From NCBI GenBank assembly GCA_018660825.1, contig JABJJO010000016.1, forward strand, positions 1-63,239: 63,239 nucleotides of DNA, in the 5' to 3' direction. A program made the position numbers and the translations under genes. The stretch comes from Planctomycetaceae bacterium (lineage in GTDB: Bacteria; Planctomycetota; Planctomycetia; Pirellulales; Pirellulaceae). Below, piece after piece: positions 44,660 through 54,379 of the stretch; positions within the stretch are counted from its first letter, which is position 1, and each line of letters begins with the position of its first letter. The notes under the pieces are model-generated. The model was not told the DNA's origin. It saw only the letters and a program-made list of their open reading frames with translations, and made no database searches.

Positions 44660-45673
44660 ATGACAACCAGAATTGCAGTTATTGGGGCGACGGGATATAC
44701 CGCGTTTGAATTATTGAAAATCCTCGCGCGGCATCCTAGTGCCGAATTGATAATTGCGACGAGTCGTCAAGATGGCAATTTATCTATACAAGACGTTCAT
44801 CCGGCGTTGGCGGGTTGCTTTGATTTGCCGTTAACGCAGTTAGACGTTGAAACGATTCGTTCAGAGGTTGATTTTGTGTTTAGCTGTTTGCCACACGCCG
44901 CCTCAGCAAGTACGGTGGGTAGTTTAATGAACGGTGGCGTTAAAGTCGTTGACTTCAGCGCTGATTATCGATTAATCGACCTTGCCGTGTATGAAAAATG
45001 GTATGGCGTTGAACATCCCGATGGCGATCGACTAGGCAGTGTTCCTTACGGGTTGCCCGAGTTATATAGAGACGAAATACGGCAGGCAAATCTGGTTGCA
45101 AATCCGGGGTGTTATCCAACTTCCGCTATATTGGCGCTGGCGCCGCTGTTGAAGGAGAAACTTATTTCGACGGATGACATCATCGTCAACGCAGTTAGCG
45201 GCGTTAGCGGCGCTGGGCGAAACGCTAATCCGGCGTTTCAGTATTGCGAGGCCAACGAAAATGTAAAGGCCTACGGCATTGGCACTCACCGTCATGCCCC
45301 GGAAATTTCGCAGTATTGCACTTTCGTAGCGGAAGAGAACTGTGAGGTGTTATTTACGCCACACCTAGTTCCAATGCATCGAGGTATATTTACCACTTGT
45401 TACGTGCGACCCAATGATGGTATTTCTGCTAACGATGCCTTCGCGGCGCTGCGAGACATCTATTGTGGGGAGCAGTTCGTACGAGTGGTTAATCACCCCG
45501 TTGAAACGAAAAATGTCGCGAACACAAACTATTGTGATCTAGCTGTTTTTCAGAACAATGACAGGCTCGTTGTGGTGAGTGCGATCGATAATTTAATTAA
45601 GGGAGCCGCGGGAGCCGCTGTTCAGAATTTCAATTTAATGTGCGGCTACGATGAAGCGACGGCACTTTTATAG
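44660..45673 (+). CDS. argC: N-acetyl-gamma-glutamyl-phosphate reductase
   Basis: Third enzyme of arginine biosynthesis: NADPH-dependent reduction of N-acetylglutamyl phosphate to the semialdehyde. It is 337 residues, the usual length. The nucleotide-binding start 'RIAVIGATGYTAFELLKIL' and the catalytic cysteine in 'VANPGCYPTSAILAL' are clear, and 'GVSGAGRNANPAFQYCE' and 'PHLVPMHRGI' match the family. It is 17 bp upstream of argJ, forming an argCJ operon. Confidence 0.97.
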   Translation: MTTRIAVIGATGYTAFELLKILARHPSAELIIATSRQDGNLSIQDVHPALAGCFDLPLTQLDVETIRSEVDFVFSCLPHAASASTVGSLMNGGVKVVDFSADYRLIDLAVYEKWYGVEHPDGDRLGSVPYGLPELYRDEIRQANLVANPGCYPTSAILALAPLLKEKLISTDDIIVNAVSGVSGAGRNANPAFQYCEANENVKAYGIGTHRHAPEISQYCTFVAEENCEVLFTPHLVPMHRGIFTTCYVRPNDGISANDAFAALRDIYCGEQFVRVVNHPVETKNVANTNYCDLAVFQNNDRLVVVSAIDNLIKGAAGAAVQNFNLMCGYDEATALL

Positions 45674-45690
45674 TCTGCGGGAAAAACATC

Positions 45691-46887
45691 ATGGCGAACG
45701 TTGAATTACCACAAGGCTATAAGTTTTCTGGTCACCATAGTGGGGTGAAAACTGACGAAGCATTACCAGATTATTCGATATTTGCTAGCGAAACAGACGC
45801 TGTTTGTGTGGGGGTCTACACGCAAAACTTGGTATGTGCTGCGCCCGTTCACTGGTGTCGCGACCTGACACCAAATGCTGCGTGCAGAGCGATTGTCGTT
45901 AACTCAGGTAACGCTAATGCGTGCACTGGGCAACAGGGAAGAAAAGATGTTGAAGCGATGGCATCTGCTGTAGCCGCGGAGATGAATATTGACAAATCCC
46001 AAGTGTTGGTGATGTCCACAGGGATTATAGGCGTCCATTTGGATATGGATAAAATGGGTCCCGCTGCAAAAAATGGTTGTGACCAATTGAGTTCTACCGC
46101 CGTTTCATTTCTTGCAGCAGCGCGAGGCATTCTTACTACCGATAAGTCGGAGAAAGTTGTTCATCGTAGTATTGAAACCAGCCAAGGAGAGGTGCGTTTT
46201 TCCGCGGTTGCTAAAGGGGCTGGCATGATTGGCCCTAATATGGCGACGATGCTTGCCTGCGTGTTGACAGATGCAAAATTGTCCCCGGATGATGCGCAGC
46301 ACATGCTGACCGCGTCAGCAAATACAAGTTTTAATTGCATCAGTGTCGAAGGGCACACTAGCACCAACGACACTATGCTGTTAATGGCCAATGGAAAGTC
46401 AAACAGCGTTGAACTGGCCGGCAATGACTTGGAATTGTTCGCCGACGAGCTAACATCGGCGTTAATTGAGTTGGCTAAAATGATCCCAGCCGACGGCGAG
46501 GGTGCGACGCACCTGATGGAAATAGCGGTTTCTGGTGCGGAGACAAATACTGACGCGCGGAAAGTGGCTAATTCAATTGCCAATAGCAATTTAGTTAAGA
46601 CGTGTGTTGCAGGTGGCGATCCTAACTGGGGTCGGATTGTTTCGGCAGCCGGTTACGCGGGGGTTAATTTTGAATTGAAAGAATTGCAGCTTCACTTAAA
46701 TGGATATTGCCTTTTTCAAAATGAAATGCCAGTTCCGTTTGACGCCGTTGAAGTCGCAAAGTCTATGCAAAAGACGTTTGTGACAAGTATTACCTTGGTG
46801 TTGGGTCGAGGTGCCGGGCGAGCGACCATTTGGTCAAGTGACTTGACGTGTGACTACGTGAAGTTCAACTCGGACTATCACACGTGA
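45691..46887 (+). CDS. argJ: Glutamate N-acetyltransferase / ornithine acetyltransferase
   Basis: Recycles the acetyl group from N-acetylornithine to glutamate in arginine biosynthesis; some members also use acetyl-CoA. It is 398 residues. The self-cleavage site is in 'AKGAGMIGPNMATMLACVLT', where the precursor is cut before the Thr nucleophile of the 'ATML' motif to give alpha and beta chains. 'NSGNANACTGQQG' and 'GGDPNWGRI' are further family marks. Whether it is mono- or bifunctional cannot be told from the sequence. Confidence 0.96.
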   Translation: MANVELPQGYKFSGHHSGVKTDEALPDYSIFASETDAVCVGVYTQNLVCAAPVHWCRDLTPNAACRAIVVNSGNANACTGQQGRKDVEAMASAVAAEMNIDKSQVLVMSTGIIGVHLDMDKMGPAAKNGCDQLSSTAVSFLAAARGILTTDKSEKVVHRSIETSQGEVRFSAVAKGAGMIGPNMATMLACVLTDAKLSPDDAQHMLTASANTSFNCISVEGHTSTNDTMLLMANGKSNSVELAGNDLELFADELTSALIELAKMIPADGEGATHLMEIAVSGAETNTDARKVANSIANSNLVKTCVAGGDPNWGRIVSAAGYAGVNFELKELQLHLNGYCLFQNEMPVPFDAVEVAKSMQKTFVTSITLVLGRGAGRATIWSSDLTCDYVKFNSDYHT

Positions 46888-47129
46888 TAAATATCACTGG
46901 ACCGCGATTATTTATCTCTAGATGTTAGGAGGAATCAGGCGAACCGCCGTTGTCAAAAAACGCCAAGGTGGATAAATTAGCAGACGTTGATTGTTTGGTA
47001 ATTTATTAACGGTGGAACGATGTAGATGGCCGCCGTAATGCCGAATTAAATACGCGACGATGTATTGGGTCGATGGTCTTCGTAGTTCAATACTATTTTA
47101 TTAATATGTGCCTATAAAGGAAAAGACGG

Positions 47130-47546
47130 ATGACATGTGTAATTGATGCACCGAAAATGTTCATTGGGGATGGTTTGGAAGTTGACTTGGTGAGTGAACT
47201 AGGTGGTGAAGATATTCGCGATCCAGCACCTCCTGTGATCATTGGGTCGGTAGACAACGACGATGAAGAGGAGGAGTTGGATATCGAGGAGTTCGATGAT
47301 GATGATTTTGATGACGAATTTGATGACGATTTCGAGGATGAAGACGAGGGGGAATACGATGTCGTTGAGGAGTTTGAGGACGACTTCACGTTTGTTGATC
47401 CGGCAACGAAAAAACCGGTAACTCACACTAAGGATGTTGACGATAATAAAAAAACGGACGATGCCAAAGGAAACGACGACGCCGCTGCGGATGATGTAGC
47501 AAAGGGTGAGGATGAAGCTAGCGACGAGACTGCGGACAATCAATAG
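47130..47546 (+). CDS. Highly acidic, probably disordered protein
   Basis: A 138-residue protein with a short ordered-looking start ('MTCVIDAPKMFIGDGLEVDL'), then a run of about 50 residues almost all Asp, Glu and Phe, then a Lys/Asp/Ala-rich tail. The start is preceded by AAAGGAAAAG. A reverse-strand frame also exists but is a mirror of the D/E codons. Function unknown; acidic proteins of this kind may bind basic proteins or calcium. It is 60 bp upstream of ileS and may share its transcript. Confidence 0.6.
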   Translation: MTCVIDAPKMFIGDGLEVDLVSELGGEDIRDPAPPVIIGSVDNDDEEEELDIEEFDDDDFDDEFDDDFEDEDEGEYDVVEEFEDDFTFVDPATKKPVTHTKDVDDNKKTDDAKGNDDAAADDVAKGEDEASDETADNQ

Positions 47547-47606
47547 TTCGGGGCGTCAACCTTGCAAACTAATGACTAGTACAATCCCCTAAGAGTAGAC
47601 GTAGAC

Positions 47607-50600
47607 ATGTTCAAAACAGTTTCGACCAACCCGGATTTTCCGAACCTTGAAAAGGATGTTCTGCGGCAGTGGAAAGACGGTGATCTTTATAACAAGACTC
47701 TTGCGAACCGTGCAAACGGCCCGCGGTTCGTTTTTTATGAAGGGCCGCCTACAGCTAATGGCATGCCGCACCCTGGGCATTGCTTGACGCGAGCGATCAA
47801 GGACCTGTACCCTCGGTATAAGACTATGAAAGGTTTTTTGTGCGAGCGAAAGGCCGGATGGGATACCCACGGTCTGCCCGTGGAGGTTGAGGTTTGTAAA
47901 GAACTAGGGATCCACTCGAAGGAGGAGATTGAAGCGTACGGGATTGAGAAGTTCATCCACAAATGCCACGAGAGTGTTTGGCGGTACATGCGAGAGTGGG
48001 AGGAACTGACGGAACGACTCGGGTTTTGGGTCGATCTAGACCAGGCCTATGTAACTTATCATCAGTCCTATGTAGAGAGCGTCTGGTGGTCGTTGAAGGT
48101 GTTGTTTGACAAGGGGATGTTGTATCGAGGCCATAAAATAGTTTGGTGGTGGGCACAGGGAGGTACTGCACTAAGCGCAGGGGAAGTTGGGCAAGGATAC
48201 CGTGAAACCGCCGATCCCAGCGTCTACGTTGAATTCCCGTTAGTGGAACAACCAGATGTGTCGCTATTGATCTGGACAACAACACCTTGGACGTTGCCTA
48301 GTAATCAATTTGCAGCGGTTCACCCGGATTTGACATACGCCTATGCGCACGATAATGATTCGGGTAAAACATTCATTGTCGCAGCCGATCTGGTCGCTTC
48401 GCTCAGCGACAAGTTTAAACTCGAATTGGAAGTGCAGAAAACGTGCCTCGGTGCGGATTTGGTTGGCCAACGCTATACGCCACCCTTCGATTTCTATTTT
48501 GGGAATCAGGCTGAAGACACAGGAGTGTTGCTCGACGGGACTACGCAACATGTTGCGTGGAGAGTTGTCGCAGCTGATTTTGTGACGACGGCCAGTGGCA
48601 CGGGTGTGGTGCACCAGGCTCCCGCGTTTGGGGAAATTGATTACGACGTATTGGTAGATCAACAAAATAGATTTATCGAAGGGCAGGGTCCTTCGTTGAT
48701 TTGCGCCGTGGGCCCAGATGGTAAGTTCACGGAGGAGGCCTCTATTTATGCCGGTCGTTGGGTCAAAGAGGCTGATAAAGATATTTGTCGGGAGTTACGG
48801 GAAAAAGGGCTTTTGGTTTTACTGGATCAAGTGTTGCATGATTATCCATTTTGTTGGCGGGCTGATGAGGACCCGTTGATACAGTATCCCCGAGAGAGTT
48901 GGTTTATTCGAACGACGGAGTTCAAAGACGAATTGCTTTCGAATAACCAGAAAATCAATTGGCAGCCCGAACATATAAAAGACGGACGATTTGGGAATTT
49001 TCTCGAGTCAAATGTCGACTGGTCGTTGTCGCGTGAACGTTATTGGGGCACGCCGCTACCGATTTGGGAATGTCAAAAGACGGGTAAGCGGGAAGCGGTT
49101 GCTTGCTACCACGAGGTAATTGATAAACCTGGGGCAACAGGGATGGAGGTGTGGGAGGCTGCCAAGGCTGAAACTCCTGATTTGTCGGAACATCTAAAAG
49201 TACATAAGCCTTACATTGATGCAATAACCTACGATTCGCCGTTTTGTGACGGTTCACGGATGCAACGTGTTCCGGAGGTTATTGATTGTTGGTATGACTC
49301 CGGCGCGATGCCCTTTGCGCAATGGGGGTATCCACATCAGGGGGCAGAACAGTTTAAGGAACAATTCCCCGCTGACTTTATCAGTGAAGCAATTGACCAG
49401 ACACGCGGGTGGTTTTATAGCCAATTAGCTATCAGTACGATGTTGTTTGGTGAAACAGGAGTTGAATTTGGTTCGTCAAAGGAATACCCGCATCCGTATC
49501 GTAATTGTGTAGTGCTTGGCCTGATGCTTGGCGAAGACGGGCGTAAAATGTCAAAAAGCAAACGCAACTACCGTGAGCCAAATGAAATTTTTAACAAATT
49601 CGGCGCGGATGCTTTGCGGTGGTACTTTTTTGCAAATCAAGCTCCCTGGACACCCATTCGCTATAAAGAACAGTCCATCAAAGAGAGTATGCCAGAGTTC
49701 ATCTTACGGCTATGGAATGTCTATAGTTTCTTCACGATTTATGGGAATATTGATGGGTTCGATCCCGGCGGATCGCTGACAAACTGCATTGATCAATTGC
49801 GGCCAGATGAATTCGTTGCTGCGCACGGTTATCGGTCGATCGCGCAGAGGGATGAATTAGACCGGTGGGCCATTAGTGAATTACAGATGACGGTCGCCAA
49901 AGTAACATCCAGCATGGATCGCTTCGATAATTACGGCGCCGCGTTAGCAATTAATCGGTTTGTGGATGGGCTGAGTAATTGGTTTGTCCGGCGTAGCCGC
50001 GATCGTTTTTGGGCTGCAGATAAAGAAGATCAATCGAAGCTTGATGGTTACTGGACGTTGTACGAATGTCTAGTAACGCTTACCAAACTGATAGCTCCCT
50101 TTGTTCCCTTTCTAAGCGAGACGATTTGGAACGGGCTCTCAGGAATATATGGGGGCGCAGCACGGGAAAGCGTGCACTTGTGTGATTATCCAGTAGCGGA
50201 CACGACACTGGTGGATGAAACGTTGTCAGCAAGGATGGCAACGTTGCGTGAAATTGCGAGTTTGGGACGCAGCGCACGTATGAATGCAAAGCTCAAGGTA
50301 CGACAGCCATTGTTAGGCGTTGAGGTTATCCTGGTCGATACGAAACACCAGGATTGGCTCGAATCCCACGACTTGTTATTACGGGAGGAGCTTAATGTCA
50401 AATCCATCAGCTATTCCACGAGTGGCGACGAATATATCACCTATGTAGTTTCCCCCAATTTTCAACTGCTGGGACCCCGGCTGGGGCCATTGCTTCCGCA
50501 AGTGAAGATTGCATTGTCCACGGCGGATGGAGGGGTGCTGTTAGGACAGCTTGAAAGCGCTGGACAGGTTGTTTTGACGCTTGATTCCGAAGAGGTGGTT

Positions 50601-50969
50601 TTGAAACCCGATGAAATACAAGTCGGCTTGGCGGCGAAGGACGGTTGGGCTGCGGCGCAGGGCGATAATTGCGTGGTGGTTTTGAACACAGAGCTGAACG
50701 ACGAACTTATTTGTGAGGGGTTTGCGCGTGACGTGGTACGCTTGGTGCAAGATCGACGTAAAGAAATCCAATGTGATTTTACGGATGAGATTTCCGTTGC
50801 CGTTGTTTCGCAGTCGACAGTTGTGAAGGCCGCGATTGAACAACACGGGGAATTCATTGCGTCGGAAACGTTGGCCCATAGTATTGGGTCGGTGGCACTG
50901 GACTGTGAAAGTGTTCGGCATATTCTTGGTGACGAAGAATTGGAATTGTTTGTGCAACAAGTTCAATAA
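47607..50969 (+). CDS. ileS: Isoleucyl-tRNA synthetase, type 2 (eukaryote-like)
   Basis: Charges tRNA-Ile with isoleucine in the cytoplasm. It is 1120 residues, longer than the common bacterial form (about 940). The class I motifs are 'HPGH' (55-58, HIGH variant) and 'KMSKS' (about 647). '[20 protein letters not shown]' and the long C-terminal region are typical of the second IleRS type, related to the eukaryotic enzymes and often less sensitive to mupirocin. The editing domain includes '[14 protein letters not shown]'. The zinc-finger C terminus of type 1 enzymes is absent. Confidence 0.96.
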   Translation: MFKTVSTNPDFPNLEKDVLRQWKDGDLYNKTLANRANGPRFVFYEGPPTANGMPHPGHCLTRAIKDLYPRYKTMKGFLCERKAGWDTHGLPVEVEVCKELGIHSKEEIEAYGIEKFIHKCHESVWRYMREWEELTERLGFWVDLDQAYVTYHQSYVESVWWSLKVLFDKGMLYRGHKIVWWWAQGGTALSAGEVGQGYRETADPSVYVEFPLVEQPDVSLLIWTTTPWTLPSNQFAAVHPDLTYAYAHDNDSGKTFIVAADLVASLSDKFKLELEVQKTCLGADLVGQRYTPPFDFYFGNQAEDTGVLLDGTTQHVAWRVVAADFVTTASGTGVVHQAPAFGEIDYDVLVDQQNRFIEGQGPSLICAVGPDGKFTEEASIYAGRWVKEADKDICRELREKGLLVLLDQVLHDYPFCWRADEDPLIQYPRESWFIRTTEFKDELLSNNQKINWQPEHIKDGRFGNFLESNVDWSLSRERYWGTPLPIWECQKTGKREAVACYHEVIDKPGATGMEVWEAAKAETPDLSEHLKVHKPYIDAITYDSPFCDGSRMQRVPEVIDCWYDSGAMPFAQWGYPHQGAEQFKEQFPADFISEAIDQTRGWFYSQLAISTMLFGETGVEFGSSKEYPHPYRNCVVLGLMLGEDGRKMSKSKRNYREPNEIFNKFGADALRWYFFANQAPWTPIRYKEQSIKESMPEFILRLWNVYSFFTIYGNIDGFDPGGSLTNCIDQLRPDEFVAAHGYRSIAQRDELDRWAISELQMTVAKVTSSMDRFDNYGAALAINRFVDGLSNWFVRRSRDRFWAADKEDQSKLDGYWTLYECLVTLTKLIAPFVPFLSETIWNGLSGIYGGAARESVHLCDYPVADTTLVDETLSARMATLREIASLGRSARMNAKLKVRQPLLGVEVILVDTKHQDWLESHDLLLREELNVKSISYSTSGDEYITYVVSPNFQLLGPRLGPLLPQVKIALSTADGGVLLGQLESAGQVVLTLDSEEVVLKPDEIQVGLAAKDGWAAAQGDNCVVVLNTELNDELICEGFARDVVRLVQDRRKEIQCDFTDEISVAVVSQSTVVKAAIEQHGEFIASETLAHSIGSVALDCESVRHILGDEELELFVQQVQ

Positions 50970-50997
50970 CGACAGTTTGTCGATGGGCAACGTGATG

Positions 50998-51609
50998 ATG
51001 AAAATAGCAGTATGGATTTCCGGGGGCGGTACCACGTTGCGCAATATTCTCGATTGCGTATCAAGGGGGACGCTTGATGTTGAGGTTTGCCTGGTCGTTT
51101 CGAGCAGTTCGAATAGTGGCGGCCTAGAAATCGCGAGAAGCGAGGGTATCGAAACGCAAATTGTGCGGAAATCGCAATTTCCTTGCAGCGATGAATATCG
51201 GGATGCGATGTTTGGGCGCTGTCGAGAATTGAACGTCGCGTATGTAGTGATGGCCGGATTTTTAAAACACGTATTAATTCCCAAAGACTTCACTAATCGA
51301 GTAGTCAATATACACCCGAGTTTGATTCCTGCGTTTTGTGGGAAAGGTATGTACGGAATTAGAGTGCATCAAGCTGTCGTCGAGTCGGGGGTTACTGAAA
51401 GCGGTTGCACAATACATTTTGTGGATAACGAATTCGATCATGGTCCCATTATTTACCAGCAGACAGTCCAGCTTGTTGCCGGCGATGTCGCGGAAGATGT
51501 ACGGGCAAGAGTCTTTGTCGCGGAATGTGAAGCTTACCCCGAGGTTTTGCGATGGTTGGCCGCTGGCCGCATCTCCGTTGACGGCTCGGTGGTAACCGTT
51601 GGAAGTTGA
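50998..51609 (+). CDS. purN: Phosphoribosylglycinamide formyltransferase
   Basis: Transfers a formyl group from 10-formyltetrahydrofolate to GAR in purine synthesis. About 203 residues from the ATG at 50998 (start 'MKIAVWISGGG', normal for PurN; ATGs at 50983 and 50995 are also in frame). Catalytic residues are visible in 'VVNIHPSLIPAF' (Asn, His) and in 'FVDNEFDHGPII' (Asp). It lies 28 bp after ileS and was probably co-transcribed with it; a candidate terminator follows. Confidence 0.94.
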   Translation: MKIAVWISGGGTTLRNILDCVSRGTLDVEVCLVVSSSSNSGGLEIARSEGIETQIVRKSQFPCSDEYRDAMFGRCRELNVAYVVMAGFLKHVLIPKDFTNRVVNIHPSLIPAFCGKGMYGIRVHQAVVESGVTESGCTIHFVDNEFDHGPIIYQQTVQLVAGDVAEDVRARVFVAECEAYPEVLRWLAAGRISVDGSVVTVGS

Positions 51610-51664
51610 ACAGCGGGTCGCCGTTCAGGATTTCTCGTAGGCTCTTTCTGAGCTGTCAATTTGA

Positions 51665-51704
51665 TACCGATGGACCAGCGGCCAATCCCGCAAACGGTAT
51701 TTTT
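51665..51704 (+). terminator. Candidate rho-independent terminator after purN
   Basis: TACCG (51665-51669) pairs with CGGTA (51695-51699), and inside this GCGG (51678-51681) pairs with CCGC (51688-51691). The stem is followed at once by TTTTT. The stem is interrupted, so strength is uncertain, but the place (56 bp after purN, 200 bp before the next gene) is right for ending the ileS-purN transcript. Confidence 0.4.
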
Positions 51705-51905
51705 GATCTGGTTAGTGTACGTGTAACCGTTTCGTCCAAGATAATTTGGTAGCTAATTCAGCGGAAATAGAAGTAAAACGGCGCCTATGACCGAAAAAAC
51801 GCACCAAGGTGGTAGATATCGTTCATAATCAAGCATATACTAATAAATAATGCTCAGTGATATGGAACCATACCGCTAGCCGGTGGAAAGATTTAGGAAA
51901 AAACT

Positions 51906-52688
51906 ATGGCGAGCAGAGTGCGACAAGACCGGTTATTGGAGTTAGTTCGGATTAACGGATTCGCATCGTTACATAATCTGGCGAATTTATTAAAAGTTTC
52001 CGAATCAACCGTAAGACGTGATCTAGGGTTTCTAGAGAAGGAGGGAAGTGTGAAACGCACCCATGGAGGCGTGTTCTACACGGGACCTTCTCCAAACCTT
52101 GGTCATTTCAATCAACGACAACAAAGTGAACACGATCGCAAGGTCGCAATTGCGGAGTTAACAGCCTCGCTGATTAATGATGGTGACACACTATTGCTTG
52201 ACGGTGGTAGTACTACTTATGAGTTGGCTCAGCGACTGGTAGGACGTCCGATGCAAATCGTGACTAATTCTTTACCTGTTGCTACGGCGTTCACAAGTAG
52301 TGAAGAAACGGATGTGGTATTGATTGGCGGTTACGTGCATTCGCGGACCGGAGTTGCGATTGGACCGTATTCTGTTTCAATGATTCAGCAATTAAACGTG
52401 CAACGAGCGGTGATCAGCGTAGCGGGTATCACGGATCGAGGTATTTTCAACTCAAATTTACTTTTAGTAGAAACTGAAAAGGCAATGATGCAAGCGGCCG
52501 ACGAGGTCACAGTTGTTGCTGATAGTACAAAATTTAACAAATCAAGCTTGGCGTTGTTGTGCGAACTTTCAATGATCGATTCAATTGTTGTTGATAACGA
52601 GTTGGAGGCGGAGTGGATCAACACTTTGCAATTGGCTGGTATCGAGGTACATGTTGCCGCGATTCGAGCTCAAACAGGAACAATCTAA
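51906..52688 (+). CDS. DeoR-family transcription regulator of the microcompartment operon
   Basis: A 260-residue regulator. The N-terminal winged helix contains 'FASLHNLANLLKVSESTVRR' (about 18-37) and 'VKRTHGGVF', the DeoR signature. The C-terminal sugar-phosphate-sensing domain carries 'DTLLLDGGSTTYELAQRL' and 'VLIGGYV'. DeoR proteins usually repress sugar-use operons and release DNA when a phosphorylated sugar binds. It is the first gene of the shell-protein operon, and regulators of this family occupy the same place in other planctomycete loci. A GC palindrome ACCG/CGGT (51872-51884) just upstream could be its operator, unproven. Confidence 0.92.
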   Translation: MASRVRQDRLLELVRINGFASLHNLANLLKVSESTVRRDLGFLEKEGSVKRTHGGVFYTGPSPNLGHFNQRQQSEHDRKVAIAELTASLINDGDTLLLDGGSTTYELAQRLVGRPMQIVTNSLPVATAFTSSEETDVVLIGGYVHSRTGVAIGPYSVSMIQQLNVQRAVISVAGITDRGIFNSNLLLVETEKAMMQAADEVTVVADSTKFNKSSLALLCELSMIDSIVVDNELEAEWINTLQLAGIEVHVAAIRAQTGTI

Positions 52689-52761
52689 TAGCATTTCATT
52701 TTAGAAATCCTACGCGAACGATCCATAAATAGAAATTACAAACTAAGACAAGAGGAATTCC

Positions 52762-53505
52762 GTGAGCGTAGAGATGCTACAACCAGTCATTGCGAACCCG
52801 TCAGATTCACTTAGTCGTGACGCGGTGGAACGTATTGTGCGCGAAATCGTGCTGGGCATGGCAACCGGCAATAAGGCAGTTGCCGCAAGAAATGAAGACC
52901 AAGCGGCAAAATTGCTGGTTAATGTGTCAGCTCGGCATATTCATCTCAGCGACGAACACGTGGAAATCCTGTTTGGACCGGGACATACCCTCACTCCGAT
53001 GAAATGGCTTCATCAGGATGGATATTTTGCCGCCGAAGAAACTTTGATGGTAGTTGGTCCACGGAAGCGCATGTTACCAAATGTGCGGGTTTTGGGTCCG
53101 ACTAGACCCGATAGCCAGGTGGAACTGGCATATACCGACGCGGTTCAATTGGGATTGGACATTCCCGTAAGGCATAGCGGTGACATATCCGGCACGCCAG
53201 GCTGTGTTCTGGTAGGTCCTCATGGCGCAGTTAATCTGGATGAAGGTGTGATTCGAGCGGCCCGCCACGTACACATGAACATTAGCGATCTAGATAGGTT
53301 TGGGGTAGCAAATGGCGACATGATGAAATTACGAATCACAACGGATGATTGCTCTATGGTTTTTGAAGACGTGAAAGTGCGAGCCGCTGAAGGAATCAAA
53401 TTGGAGGTGCATATTGACACTGATGAGGGTAACGCATGCAACTTATCCAACGCGAGCAAATTGGAATTGCTCAAAGCCGAAAATTGTAAATGTGAAGATC
53501 ACTAG
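52762..53505 (+). CDS. pduL: Phosphate propanoyltransferase/phosphotransacylase PduL
   Basis: Converts acyl-CoA and phosphate to acyl phosphate and CoA inside the microcompartment, regenerating CoA for the aldehyde dehydrogenase. It is 247 residues, starting at GTG behind AGAGGA. Residues about 18-35 ('[19 protein letters not shown]') form a predicted amphipathic helix, an encapsulation peptide. The two PduL domains carry the zinc-binding His residues in 'SARHIHLS' and 'AARHVHMN', with '[15 protein letters not shown]' between. A hairpin-containing 166-bp gap separates it from the first shell gene. Confidence 0.95.
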   Translation: MSVEMLQPVIANPSDSLSRDAVERIVREIVLGMATGNKAVAARNEDQAAKLLVNVSARHIHLSDEHVEILFGPGHTLTPMKWLHQDGYFAAEETLMVVGPRKRMLPNVRVLGPTRPDSQVELAYTDAVQLGLDIPVRHSGDISGTPGCVLVGPHGAVNLDEGVIRAARHVHMNISDLDRFGVANGDMMKLRITTDDCSMVFEDVKVRAAEGIKLEVHIDTDEGNACNLSNASKLELLKAENCKCEDH

Positions 53506-53585
53506 GTATTCGGCAATACAAAACAAGCGTCGTCAGTTTTGGCTACGCAGATAGAAGTAGGAGAGACGTAGATATCGTTATACGA

Positions 53586-53625
53586 CGCATTTGGTAAACG
53601 AGATATTTCCCGTTTGTGCGATGCG
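53586..53625 (+). promoter_or_regulatory. Leader hairpin before the first shell gene
   Basis: CGCAT (53586-53590) pairs with ATGCG (53621-53625) and, inside, AAACG (53596-53600) pairs with CGTTT (53611-53615), with a 5x5 internal loop. A T-rich stretch (53629-53657) follows and then a good ribosome site, AGGAG, before the shell gene at 53672. It may be an attenuator or a 5' end stabiliser that lets shell proteins be made in larger amounts than PduL. Confidence 0.4.
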
Positions 53626-53671
53626 GAGTTTTATTTAATTTTGATTTAGTTGTTTTTCTAGGAGAATAAAG

Positions 53672-53974
53672 ATGGCAACTGCTATGGAAGCGTTAGGGAT
53701 GATCGAAGCAAAGGGCTTTGTTGCTCTTGTCGAAGCCACTGACGCCATGATGAAAGCGGCCAACGTTGAGTTCCTTGGTTGGGACAAAGTTGGCGCTGGT
53801 TTGGTTTGTGCATTTGTAACGGGTGACGTCGCGGCTGTTAAAGCTGCGACCGATGCTGGGGCTAATGCGGCGGGCCGTGTAGGCGAAGTCATAAGTGTAC
53901 AGGTAATACCCCGTCCACATGGCGACGTCGCTAAAGTTATCAAAATGCCAGCCAAAAAAGCTGCCAAAGCATAA
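53672..53974 (+). CDS. Bacterial microcompartment hexameric shell protein (BMC-H), first copy
   Basis: A single-BMC-domain protein that forms hexagonal tiles of the shell facets. It is 100 residues. The typical start '[20 protein letters not shown]', the '[20 protein letters not shown]' middle and the end 'VIPRPHGDV' match BMC-H proteins. A Lys/Ala-rich tail ('MPAKKAAKA') follows. A strong ribosome site lies 8 bases before the ATG. The second BMC-H gene starts 35 bp downstream. Confidence 0.97.
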   Translation: MATAMEALGMIEAKGFVALVEATDAMMKAANVEFLGWDKVGAGLVCAFVTGDVAAVKAATDAGANAAGRVGEVISVQVIPRPHGDVAKVIKMPAKKAAKA

Positions 53975-54009
53975 CGTCAGTTTTAACTTTTAATATAAGG
54001 AATAGAAAA

Positions 54010-54279
54010 ATGGAAAATGCAATCGGATTGATCGAAACGCGAGGCCTAGTAGGCTTAGTGGAAGCAACCGACGCGATGGCCAAAGCGGCGAATGTTGACG
54101 TCATAAAGCGAGTTGATATTGGCGGTGGTTTGGTAACCAGTGTGGTTAGTGGAGACGTTGGCAGCGTTCGCGCGGCTGTAGAAGCTGGTGCAAACGCAGC
54201 TAGCCAAGTTGGCGAGTTGGTTTCGACCCACGTTATCCCGCGTCCGGCAGAGGGATTATCGGAAGTCTATTTTGCCTAA
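54010..54279 (+). CDS. Bacterial microcompartment hexameric shell protein (BMC-H), second copy
   Basis: An 89-residue BMC-domain protein, shorter at both ends than its neighbour. Marks are '[20 protein letters not shown]', 'GGGLVTSVVSGDVGSVRAAV' and 'HVIPRP'. The two copies share the BMC core but differ at the likely pore region, so they may line different pores. The ribosome site is AAGGA. It is followed by ackA after 100 bp. Confidence 0.97.
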   Translation: MENAIGLIETRGLVGLVEATDAMAKAANVDVIKRVDIGGGLVTSVVSGDVGSVRAAVEAGANAASQVGELVSTHVIPRPAEGLSEVYFA

Positions 54280-54379
54280 ATAGATTTTGCGAAGTGCATT
54301 TCTGCTATTCGCGGAAGAGTATTTCGTTGACCGCAGGGCGAGAGTTTTCTCGCCCTGGCAAAATGGAAGGAGCCAAATA

